Source of the DNA: Flavobacteriales bacterium UBA1993
GTDB lineage: Bacteria; Bacteroidota; Bacteroidia; Flavobacteriales_G; Salibacteraceae
DNA: 36,683 bases
Reading direction: 5' to 3'
Assembly (NCBI GenBank): GCA_002336485.1
Contig: DDCZ01000048.1
Coordinates: forward strand, 1 to 36,683
Part shown: positions 23,907 through 31,470 of the stretch, in pieces
How the letters are laid out: every line of letters starts with the position of its first letter
Numbering within the stretch: the stretch's first letter is position 1
Position numbers and translations under genes: made by a program
The notes under the pieces: generated by a model
Told to the model about the DNA's origin: nothing
The model's database searches: none
What the model saw: only the letters and a program-made list of their open reading frames with translations

Positions 23907-24602
23907 ATGAAATATTCCAAATCCTTGCTTAAACAATATCTAACAGATGCCAGCTGGTCGAAGCAATTGCAAGACGAGTTTAATCAGGAGTATTTTTCAC
24001 GTCTGGAGACTTTTCTGAGCAGAGAACGTAACGTTAAAACAATATTTCCACGTGAAGAATTGGTTTTCGCTGCCCTGAACACAACACCGCTCTCCGAAGT
24101 TAAGGTGGTGATACTTGGGCAAGATCCATATCATAAAGCGGGGCAGGCTAATGGCTTAGCTTTCTCAGTTCCTTCGGGTATCAAAATGCCGCCGTCTTTG
24201 CGCAACATATTCAAAGAGATTCAATATGATTTGGGAGTTTCCTCGACCACCTCGGGAGATTTAACTCGTATTGCAAAACAAGGGGTGCTCTTGCTCAATA
24301 CATGTTTAACGGTGGAGGAGGGTAAGGCCGGAGCCCATGCCAAAAAGGGCTGGGAGCGATTCACGGATAAAACTATCGAGTTGTTGTCAGAAAATCGGGA
24401 AAATCTCGTTTTCCTATTGTGGGGAAATCATGCTCGAGGAAAACGAAATTTGATAGACACGGAAAAGCATGTCGTCTTCGAGGCGCCTCATCCCTCTCCG
24501 CTTTCCGCATATTCAGGTTTTTTCGGATGCAAGCATTTCAGCAAAACGAACACATACTTAACTCAAATTGGTGAAGATGAAATCGATTGGGCTTTGTCTT
24601 AG
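23907..24602 (+). CDS. ung: Uracil-DNA glycosylase, family 1
   Basis: 231 residues from ATG 23907; a TTG at 23889 would add six residues and is less likely. The catalytic loop VILGQDPYH holds the water-activating Asp73. GLAFSVPSG follows, then the LLLNTCLTVEEGKAGAHA strand and the DNA-intercalating HPSPLSAYSGFFGCKHF loop near the end. All family 1 motifs are intact. It removes uracil from DNA to start base excision repair. The 3' end overlaps the Omp85-family gene by 26 bases in another frame. Confidence 0.95.
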   Translation: MKYSKSLLKQYLTDASWSKQLQDEFNQEYFSRLETFLSRERNVKTIFPREELVFAALNTTPLSEVKVVILGQDPYHKAGQANGLAFSVPSGIKMPPSLRNIFKEIQYDLGVSSTTSGDLTRIAKQGVLLLNTCLTVEEGKAGAHAKKGWERFTDKTIELLSENRENLVFLLWGNHARGKRNLIDTEKHVVFEAPHPSPLSAYSGFFGCKHFSKTNTYLTQIGEDEIDWALS

Positions 24603-26322
24603 TTTGCTTTTTCTTGCCTTTTCTCTTTTAGGTCAAGGAGATTCGGTCAAGGTTTTTCCTCACGCGGTTATACATCTAGTGGACGGCGAGTTTGGAGATC
24701 TCGAGAGATTTCGAAATAAGGAGTTGAAGCGAGTCCGGCAAGATGAGTTGTATCAGGAGATTGCCAAGGTTGCATTTTCTGAGGGGTATATCTTGTTCGA
24801 AGTTGAAAGTCGGGTGCAATCCGACTCACTAATCCTTACTCTCAGCCCTGGTGCCTTCTATAAATGGAGCTTGCTGACCATGAATGAGGAAACCAAGGCA
24901 TACATGCGAAAAAGTGGTGTCAACCTGAATCGGTTTGAACGGTCCTTGGTTTCGCCGATCCGAATCGGAAAGGCATTTAACAAAACGCTGGCGTTCTTAG
25001 AAAACCATGGCTTTCCGTTTGCCCAGATTAAGCTTGATAGCGTAATAATTTCCGAGACCAGCGTCAAGGCAGAGGTGAGCCTTGATAAAGGCCCTCTGAT
25101 TATGATTGACAGCTTGTCAATAGTCGGCAATCTGAAGGTTCGTAAATCGTATATCGCAAACTCTACGGGTATAAGGCCTGGTGGAATTTATAATGAAAGC
25201 GCAATAAAGACTTCTTCAAAACGACTGAGCCAAATTGGGTTTGTCCAGGAAGTTCGCCCCGTAGAAGTTCGGTTTAATAAGGATGATACTAAAGTGACGC
25301 TATTTCTAGATAAGAAACAGTCTAGTCGTTTTGATGGAATCATCGGATTCCTTCCCGATCCACAGACCGGAGAGCTATTGGTAACGGGAGATGTTTCAAT
25401 TCACCTTGAAAATGGAATGAAACAGGGAGAAGTAATTGATTTGAATTGGAGAAGATTGCAAACAAATACCCAAGACTTGGATGCCCAGTTTCTTATTCCA
25501 TACGTGCTTAATTCCCCGCTCAGTCCCGATGGAAAATTTAAGATTTATAGACGCGACACCTCCTTTACCGACGTTTTCGGTCAACTCGGGCTTCGATATA
25601 TCTTCAACCAGACAAACTATGTTCGAGGGTTTGTAGATCGACAGGTTTCCAGCCTTATTTCCACCGCGGCTTACGAAAACTCGCTTATTATTCCTGAGTT
25701 TTTAGACAGGACAATTACCAGCTATGGTCTTGGGATTAAACTTGCCAAGGTTGATTATTTTTTAAATCCGTCAAAAGGATACACGTTTGAACTTGAGGGA
25801 GCTGCAGGAAATAAGGTTATACTTCGAAATCCGGCCATACGATCGGAGATTTATGATTCACTCATGCTAACCTCGCTTCAGATGCGTTCGAACCTGAATG
25901 CCACGTATTATGTTTCTATTGTGAAACGGCTAGTTTGGCATCAAAGGTTTTTGGGTGGTGCGTTAATCAATGATCAGTTATTTAATAACGAGGTATATAG
26001 AATAGGCGGTCATCGGTCCATTCGGGGCTTTAATGAGGAATCCATTTTCGCGACGAATTATGCCATTGCACGGTCAGAAATCCGTTATCAATTGGATAGA
26101 GACGGTTTCTTGTTTGCGCTATTTGATCAAGGCTGGTATGAAAACACGGCTGAAAATCGAATAGGCGCACGACGCGATACGCCGTATTCCGTTGGGCTAG
26201 GTGTGTCATTAGGCACGAAAGCAGGAGTGTTTAGTTTGGCTACGGCGGTCGGTTCCGAACAAGGAAATCCGATGCTCATCCGTGCAGCTAAGTTTCATTT
26301 TGGATTTCTTAGTGTTTTTTGA
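24577..26322 (+). CDS. Omp85-family (BamA/TamA-like) outer-membrane protein
   Basis: 581 residues from ATG 24577, which places the signal peptide MKSIGLCLSLLFLAFSLLGQ at the front; a TTG at 24568 would add three residues. The N-terminal third is POTRA-like, with a recognisable last POTRA (MIDSLSIVGNLKV, then YIANSTGIRPGGIYN and LSQIGFVQEVRP). The rest is a 16-strand-type barrel with the family motif RSIRGF in IGGHRSIRGFNEES and a closing strand KFHFGFLSVF ending in aromatic Phe. At 581 residues it is shorter than BamA and closer to TamA-type proteins. No TamB-like partner lies in the window. It likely helps insert or export outer-membrane or surface proteins. It starts inside ung. Confidence 0.85.
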   Translation: MKSIGLCLSLLFLAFSLLGQGDSVKVFPHAVIHLVDGEFGDLERFRNKELKRVRQDELYQEIAKVAFSEGYILFEVESRVQSDSLILTLSPGAFYKWSLLTMNEETKAYMRKSGVNLNRFERSLVSPIRIGKAFNKTLAFLENHGFPFAQIKLDSVIISETSVKAEVSLDKGPLIMIDSLSIVGNLKVRKSYIANSTGIRPGGIYNESAIKTSSKRLSQIGFVQEVRPVEVRFNKDDTKVTLFLDKKQSSRFDGIIGFLPDPQTGELLVTGDVSIHLENGMKQGEVIDLNWRRLQTNTQDLDAQFLIPYVLNSPLSPDGKFKIYRRDTSFTDVFGQLGLRYIFNQTNYVRGFVDRQVSSLISTAAYENSLIIPEFLDRTITSYGLGIKLAKVDYFLNPSKGYTFELEGAAGNKVILRNPAIRSEIYDSLMLTSLQMRSNLNATYYVSIVKRLVWHQRFLGGALINDQLFNNEVYRIGGHRSIRGFNEESIFATNYAIARSEIRYQLDRDGFLFALFDQGWYENTAENRIGARRDTPYSVGLGVSLGTKAGVFSLATAVGSEQGNPMLIRAAKFHFGFLSVF

Positions 26323-26323
26323 A

Positions 26324-26353
26324 TTGGGTTTGACTCGGGATGTGGTACGTTTG
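26324..26353 (+). promoter_or_regulatory. Bacteroidota promoter of rmuC
   Basis: TTG at 26324-26326, a spacer of 19 bases, then TACGTTTG at 26346-26353: the best match to the consensus in this window. The 5' UTR would be about 20 bases and contains AGGA a few bases before ATG 26378. Confidence 0.6.
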
Positions 26354-26377
26354 CTTCTTGCTCTCACACAGGAATAA

Positions 26378-27727
26378 ATGATTGAATCACTTTCTATAAT
26401 TATCGCCCTTTTGGTCGGTATCGGCGTTGGATATTGGATGTCTCAAAAAATGAGATCAGCCGAGCCAGAATCGAATACAGACGAATTGCAAAGTCAATTG
26501 AATCAACTTCAGGTAGAGCGAGAGCAACTGCAGATAGAGAAGAGTAAATTGGAGGAGCGGGTGGAGAATTCACTGACCGTATTTCGAGAGAAGTCGGAAC
26601 TCATTGAGCGTCAATCTGGCCAGGTAATGGAATTGACAGGAGCCTCAGAAAGATTGCTGGCAGAGAAGAAGGCCTTGGAGGACAAGTTAGAGGCTCAAGT
26701 TGGAGAACTTGAAAAATTGGACTCAAGATTCAAAAGTGAATTCAAAGTGCTGGCTGGGGATATCTTGAAACAGAATACACGCGACTTTTCCGATTCTAAT
26801 AAGAAACAAATTGACGAGGTCATCCGACCATTCAAGGAGAAGATTGACAGTTTTGAAAAACGCGTGAATGAGGTCTATAGAGTCGAGGCTGATAGCCGAT
26901 CTGAGTTAATGGGGCAGGTAAAAAGTCTTATGGAACTCAATAAAAAGATTAGTGAGGACGCCACAAATCTGACCCGTGCTCTAAAAGGCGATTCGCAAAA
27001 GCAAGGTGCCTGGGGTGAATTTATTTTGGAAAGCATTTTAGAACATTCTGGGCTTGAGAAAGGAGTGGAATACGAGACCCAAACGTCTACAAGAACCGAG
27101 GATGGTTTGTTTCGACCTGATGTCATCGTGAATCTGCCAGATGAGCAGTATATAGTTATTGACTCGAAGGTAAGCCTTGTTGATTATGAGGCGTTTGTAA
27201 ATGAATCTGACGAAGACGAACGGCAGAAACGATTGGCCTTGCATGTCGCGAGTATAAAGACCCATGTTAAAGGTCTCAGCGGGAAGAACTATCAATTAAA
27301 AACAAAAGGCCAGTCGCTCGATTTTGTGCTCATGTTTGTTCCAATCGAGGCTAGTTTCTCTGAGGCATTACGTTTTGATCCGTCTCTCTATAATTTCGCA
27401 TGGGACAAGCGAATTGTCATCGTTAGCCCCACCACGTTGCTTGCAACATTGCGCACAGTTGCCAGTGTGTGGAAGCAGGAGAAGCAAAGTAGAAATGTGA
27501 TCCAAATCGCCGAAGAGAGCGGTAAAATGTATGACAAGTTCGTGCTGTTTTTGGAAGATTTAGAAAAAATTCGCCGAGGCTTGGATCAAGGTTCTAGCGC
27601 ACTTCAAGGTGCGATGAATAAGTTGCAAACCGGCAACGGTAACTTGATACGCCGTGCGGAGAAGGTCAAAGAACTGGGAGCTAAGACGAGTAAAAGTGTT
27701 CCTGACAAACTTTTAGGCGACGATTAA
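26378..27727 (+). CDS. rmuC: RmuC family DNA recombination protein
   Basis: 449 residues. The first 25 residues form one membrane anchor (SLSIIIALLVGIGVGYWMS). A coiled coil rich in Gln, Glu and Lys runs to about residue 170. The conserved RmuC core follows: KQGAWGEFILESILEHSGL, FRPDVIVNLPD, YIVIDSKVSLVDYEAF and IVSPTTLLATLRTVASVW. The IDSKVSL segment fits the proposed restriction-nuclease-like fold. RmuC limits inversion at short inverted repeats, and some relatives act in defence-like settings, but nothing here suggests that. It has a strong promoter and is followed after 3 bases by a GWxTD lipoprotein gene, then rlmB. Confidence 0.93.
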   Translation: MIESLSIIIALLVGIGVGYWMSQKMRSAEPESNTDELQSQLNQLQVEREQLQIEKSKLEERVENSLTVFREKSELIERQSGQVMELTGASERLLAEKKALEDKLEAQVGELEKLDSRFKSEFKVLAGDILKQNTRDFSDSNKKQIDEVIRPFKEKIDSFEKRVNEVYRVEADSRSELMGQVKSLMELNKKISEDATNLTRALKGDSQKQGAWGEFILESILEHSGLEKGVEYETQTSTRTEDGLFRPDVIVNLPDEQYIVIDSKVSLVDYEAFVNESDEDERQKRLALHVASIKTHVKGLSGKNYQLKTKGQSLDFVLMFVPIEASFSEALRFDPSLYNFAWDKRIVIVSPTTLLATLRTVASVWKQEKQSRNVIQIAEESGKMYDKFVLFLEDLEKIRRGLDQGSSALQGAMNKLQTGNGNLIRRAEKVKELGAKTSKSVPDKLLGDD

Positions 27728-27730
27728 TTC

Positions 27731-28984
27731 ATGCATGTCTTAATCCGTTTTTCTTGGTTCTTGATTTTGACTCTTACACTAAGTGCATGCAAATCGAGTA
27801 ATTCAATCTCGGGTCGAAACTTGAGTCATCTTTATAGGGTAGACTTGGAAGAGGAGATTGAGGTGGACTATGAGTTAGTGCACCTGGGCGGAGGGAAGTC
27901 GCGGTTGGCCTTCAAAATCGCAGCTGACATGCTCGCTTCAGCTCAGGGAGAGACGAATTTTTCCATTCGATATCGGCTTTATCAAACGTATTCCTCGCCT
28001 GACCCGATTGATTCAGGTTACTCGATTTTTGCCGCAAACGTTGTTTCGGGTCGTGAAATTCATGATCATCTCGATGTTGACATCCCAGCAGGTAGAAACT
28101 ATATGCTTGATGTGTCAATTACTGACCTAAATGCCGTGAAGATGAACCGGCAATATATTGACGTTATTAATCCTTCTCATTTTAGCAGACAATCCTTTCA
28201 ACTTCAAACCTCTCTAGGCGAACGTGTATTTACATCATATGTGACCCAAGCTGATTCTTTTGAATTGAAGCTCGGTTCTCACGTGGATAAGCCGATCTAC
28301 GCTAGGTTTTACGATCGTAATTTCCCAATTGCCGCACCTCCTTTTTCAGCAACAAACAATAGGCCTTTTGAGTTTCGTCCAGATCGTGTGTTTGAATTGG
28401 AAATTGCAGGCGACGAACGCATCGGCCTACCAATAACGCGGTCAGGGTTCTATCAAGTTTCGAACGATACGCTTAAAAAAATGGGGGGTACGGTCTATTA
28501 TTTTGGTCAGCACTTCCCAGCTGCAAAAACATTAAATGACCTGCTTTTGCCCTTACGGTATATCACAACAAGCCCGGAATATAAGGCGATTGTAGAGAGC
28601 GAAAATAAAAAGCAGGCCATAGATGAATACTGGTTAGGTGTAGGTGGCAGTGCTGAGCGTGCTCGAATGCTCATCAAGTCATACTACTCACGAGTAGAAG
28701 AGGCGAATACAATATTCAGTTCGTATATGGAAGGATGGAAAACAGACCGAGGAATGTGCTTCATTGTATTTGGACCTCCGTCTCATGTGTACAGGACAAC
28801 AGCCCAAGAAACTTGGTTGTACGGCGAACAGGGTAAATACAATGCCTTACGTTTGGTGTTTACCCGGGTAGTGAATCCATTCACGGCAAATGACTTTAGA
28901 CTAAATCGAAACGCTACGCTAAAATCACCTTGGTATCGGGCAGTTGAATTTTGGCGTCAAGGACGAGTAATAACCTATAAATGA
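27731..28984 (+). CDS. GWxTD-domain lipoprotein
   Basis: 417 residues. The N-terminus MHVLIRFSWFLILTLTLSAC gives a lipobox with Cys20, so the product is probably a lipoprotein facing the periplasm or surface. The middle is beta-rich (residues 35-270). The C-terminal signature EGWKTDRGMCFIVFGPP names the GWxTD family, which is common in Bacteroidota and related phyla and of unknown function. ETWLYG follows, as in other members. The stop overlaps the rlmB start (ATGA), and rmuC ends 3 bases upstream. Confidence 0.85.
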   Translation: MHVLIRFSWFLILTLTLSACKSSNSISGRNLSHLYRVDLEEEIEVDYELVHLGGGKSRLAFKIAADMLASAQGETNFSIRYRLYQTYSSPDPIDSGYSIFAANVVSGREIHDHLDVDIPAGRNYMLDVSITDLNAVKMNRQYIDVINPSHFSRQSFQLQTSLGERVFTSYVTQADSFELKLGSHVDKPIYARFYDRNFPIAAPPFSATNNRPFEFRPDRVFELEIAGDERIGLPITRSGFYQVSNDTLKKMGGTVYYFGQHFPAAKTLNDLLLPLRYITTSPEYKAIVESENKKQAIDEYWLGVGGSAERARMLIKSYYSRVEEANTIFSSYMEGWKTDRGMCFIVFGPPSHVYRTTAQETWLYGEQGKYNALRLVFTRVVNPFTANDFRLNRNATLKSPWYRAVEFWRQGRVITYK

Positions 28985-29733
28985 AAGACAATAATCAATT
29001 GTTGTACGGCCTTCACCCAATAAGGGAGGCGCTGGTAGCGGGTAAGGTTTTGGATAAGCTGTTTGTCCTGAAGGATATGAAAACGGATCAGGCCAAGGAG
29101 TTGATTTCACTTGCAAAGGAAGCGGGAGTTTCTATTATTAAGTCGCCCAAGGAAAAGCTGGATAGATTGTGCAAAAACAACCATCAAGGATTTGTTGCTT
29201 TTACTTCTCCCATTGAGTTTGGTAATCTAGATGTGCTGGTGCAACAGATTTTTGAGAAAAGCGAGGCCCCGTTTTTCATCATGCTCGATAAGGTTAACGA
29301 CGTGCGAAATTTTGGTTCAATTGCGCGCTCTGCGCTCTGCGCGGGTGCCCATGCCATCATTATTCCGCATAAAGGTGCCTCTTCCATCAGCGAAGACGCC
29401 ATTAAAACATCTGCAGGTGCGTTGCACTATTTGCCAGTCTGTAAAGTATCGTCACTTGGAGATGCCATTAAAACACTATTCTTTAGTGGCGTTGCAACTG
29501 TCGCGTGTCACGAAAAGTCTGAAAAGAGCATTCATGAAACAGACTTCGTTAGACCGATAAATATTCTATTGGGTAACGAAGGTGAAGGCATTGAACCGCA
29601 CCTTGTCCGAATGGCTAGAGAAACTGCCCTAATTCCAATGCACGGAGAGGTTTCAAGTTTAAATGTAGCGGTCGCTTCGGGCATTTGTCTATTTGAAGTT
29701 TCACGCCAACGTGCCGCAGCTGGTTTAGACTAA
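28981..29733 (+). CDS. rlmB: TrmH-family 23S rRNA (guanosine-2'-O-)-methyltransferase RlmB
   Basis: 250 residues, the RlmB length. The N-terminal substrate-binding domain starts LLYGLHPIREAL. The SPOUT knot has motif 1 (DKVNDVRNFGSIARSA), motif 2 (NILLGNEGEGI) and motif 3 (IPMHGEVSSLNVAVASGI), all intact for SAM binding and dimerisation. It probably methylates G2251 (E. coli numbering) of 23S rRNA in the P-loop; a related TrmH-type target cannot be excluded. It is coupled by a 4-base overlap to the GWxTD gene, and its TAA overlaps the TAG of the convergent gene. Confidence 0.93.
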   Translation: MKDNNQLLYGLHPIREALVAGKVLDKLFVLKDMKTDQAKELISLAKEAGVSIIKSPKEKLDRLCKNNHQGFVAFTSPIEFGNLDVLVQQIFEKSEAPFFIMLDKVNDVRNFGSIARSALCAGAHAIIIPHKGASSISEDAIKTSAGALHYLPVCKVSSLGDAIKTLFFSGVATVACHEKSEKSIHETDFVRPINILLGNEGEGIEPHLVRMARETALIPMHGEVSSLNVAVASGICLFEVSRQRAAAGLD

Positions 29734-31286
29734 GGCGCCATGCCTATATGCTTGAGCTTTTTGAGCTCGCCATAGGATTGGTTTTGGAGTTTAGCTTCGA
29801 CCCAAGTGATGTAATCAAAGTACTCTAAAGCAACGCGTTCATTTTCGTCACGAACCAGAAGCTGCAATTCCTTTTTCATTTCCATGAACACAGTGCTTGC
29901 TTTTTGCGCATTCCGCGAAGTTTTTATGAGCTTTTTGAAGCACTTGATGAATGTGGTCTCAAATTCATATCCCACTTCAGCGCTTTTCTTTTTCTTGGTG
30001 TAATATCGCTCGGTAGACTTTATGAGATAATCCAGTAAGTCGAAGTTCTCTAATTCATAGTGGACCACTAAGTTGAATAGCTTAGCGAAGCTGTATATAT
30101 CTTGACGCAAATTGGATTCATTGTCATTAAGAACAGTGTTGATCTGTCTTAACGAATCTCGATAGCGACCAGCTCCAAAGAGGATGTTGGCGTAGATGTG
30201 ACCGAACACCACCTCGTCTTCCTTTGTGATCTTCTCTCCAAACGCTTTCATTTTGGCGCTAACATCTTCCATCATATCAATGGCTCGATCAAAATCGCCT
30301 TGGCGCTCATACGCCAACATTTCAAAATAGTGAGTGGAAAGAAAGATTCGGATTTTAATGTCGATTCGATTAAATCCAGGTTGGTCTTTTAACGACCGCA
30401 TTTTTTCAATCAATTCGAACAACTTGTCATAGTCGCCGGATCCAATGTAATAGTAAAAGAGGTTGCCAAGGCTACGTATGTATTGCTTTGGTATATCCTG
30501 AATTAGATTTGGATTGGTTTCAAAAATGCGAACAACTCGGCTGAAGTTTAGGAACGAGTCCTCAACTTCATTACTGGTAATGGCGCAAAGCCCCTTGACG
30601 TAATAACACGTAGCGGCAGCGCGCATGGAAAGCGCAGTGTTTTTTCCCTTGATTAATTCATGGGATTGAATTTCATTTACGATTTGGCGTTCTAGATCGT
30701 TTCGTACATAACCGCCTTGCCGAAACACATAATTGATCTTGCTATAGAGAATTTGATATTCAGCCAAGTTTCGAAGTCGCTTTATGACCAGATGCTCTTC
30801 ATCAACCAGCTTGTTAAGATCTCGGTCAAACTTGCCAGATTGGAATTCCTCTTCCAAGAGTAGTTTTTCCCACTTGATCAGCTCAAAAAGGTAATAGAAC
30901 CTTTCGTGGTCTGCGGCTATTTTTTTTGCCTTTCGAACGAGCTTGCCGCATTCCGAGTAAAGGGCTTTGTTGTATAAAATCTCAATACTCTGAATATTCT
31001 CTGCGAGAATGGCAGAGACGCTGTTCTCGGCATAAAACAGCCTGAGACTTTTTAATATGAGCTTGTATAAATGGTTCTTCTCAGAAGGCAAATGTTTGAT
31101 GAATGTTTCCTCTTTGAATTGTTCCTTAATTGCTTCTTCATCATACTCATTTTGCTTTTCGATTGAGTCGAATAGTTTGATGTAATTCTTCTCTCCACTT
31201 TGGAGTGATGACATTAATTTGAAAAATCGTTTTTCTGACTTAGTCAAGGATTTTATCAGGCGAAAGAGCTCATGAGATGGCTTCAT
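29730..31286 (-). CDS. Cytoplasmic helical-repeat (TPR-like) protein of unknown function
   Basis: 518 residues, no signal peptide and no membrane segment. The N-terminus HELFRLIKSLTKSEKRFFK is highly basic and helical. The rest is a long series of amphipathic helix pairs with regularly spaced Tyr, Leu and Ala, as in TPR-like solenoids, without a strict TPR consensus. I recall similar proteins, about 500 residues and starting with SLTKSEKRYF-like sequence, in many Bacteroidota genomes; none has a function I know. It stands alone on its strand: its stop overlaps rlmB (CTAA), and a TAnnTTTG box lies 20 bases before its ATG. Confidence 0.7.
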   Translation of the reverse strand: MKPSHELFRLIKSLTKSEKRFFKLMSSLQSGEKNYIKLFDSIEKQNEYDEEAIKEQFKEETFIKHLPSEKNHLYKLILKSLRLFYAENSVSAILAENIQSIEILYNKALYSECGKLVRKAKKIAADHERFYYLFELIKWEKLLLEEEFQSGKFDRDLNKLVDEEHLVIKRLRNLAEYQILYSKINYVFRQGGYVRNDLERQIVNEIQSHELIKGKNTALSMRAAATCYYVKGLCAITSNEVEDSFLNFSRVVRIFETNPNLIQDIPKQYIRSLGNLFYYYIGSGDYDKLFELIEKMRSLKDQPGFNRIDIKIRIFLSTHYFEMLAYERQGDFDRAIDMMEDVSAKMKAFGEKITKEDEVVFGHIYANILFGAGRYRDSLRQINTVLNDNESNLRQDIYSFAKLFNLVVHYELENFDLLDYLIKSTERYYTKKKKSAEVGYEFETTFIKCFKKLIKTSRNAQKASTVFMEMKKELQLLVRDENERVALEYFDYITWVEAKLQNQSYGELKKLKHIGMAP

Positions 31287-31305
31287 CTTACTGGATTTGG
31301 AAATT

Positions 31306-31313
31306 CAAACATA
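31306..31313 (-). promoter_or_regulatory. -7 box for the helical-repeat gene
   Basis: On the minus strand TATGTTTG (31313-31306) fits TAnnTTTG exactly, 20 bases from the ATG at 31286. No TTG is found 17-23 bases upstream. It lies in the 184-base divergent region that also serves the M1 aminopeptidase. Confidence 0.4.
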
Positions 31314-31405
31314 AAATTAGTACGGCTTATATACATAGACGTATGTCGTCTAATAATGGTGGTGTAGGAATTCAAAGAATTTCCGATGTTCATGGGTGCA
31401 ATTCT

Positions 31406-31431
31406 AGACTTATTCTTGAAATCCTAAGTCT
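31406..31431. repeat. Inverted repeat AGACTTA...TAAGTCT upstream of the secreted aminopeptidase
   Basis: A perfect 7-base inverted repeat with a 12-base spacer, ending 40 bases before the ATG at 31471. It could be a regulator site or a 5' UTR hairpin. For the aminopeptidase gene I see only GAACTTTG (31459-31466), one mismatch from a -7 box and very close to the start. Confidence 0.3.
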
Positions 31432-31470
31432 GCCTTCGTCGAATTCATTCTGAATATGGAACTTTGACGG

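Noticed and set aside
26378..27727. Phage-defence role for the RmuC protein
   Set aside because: Neighbours are a GWxTD lipoprotein and rlmB, with no defence genes or mobile elements; ordinary RmuC is sufficient.
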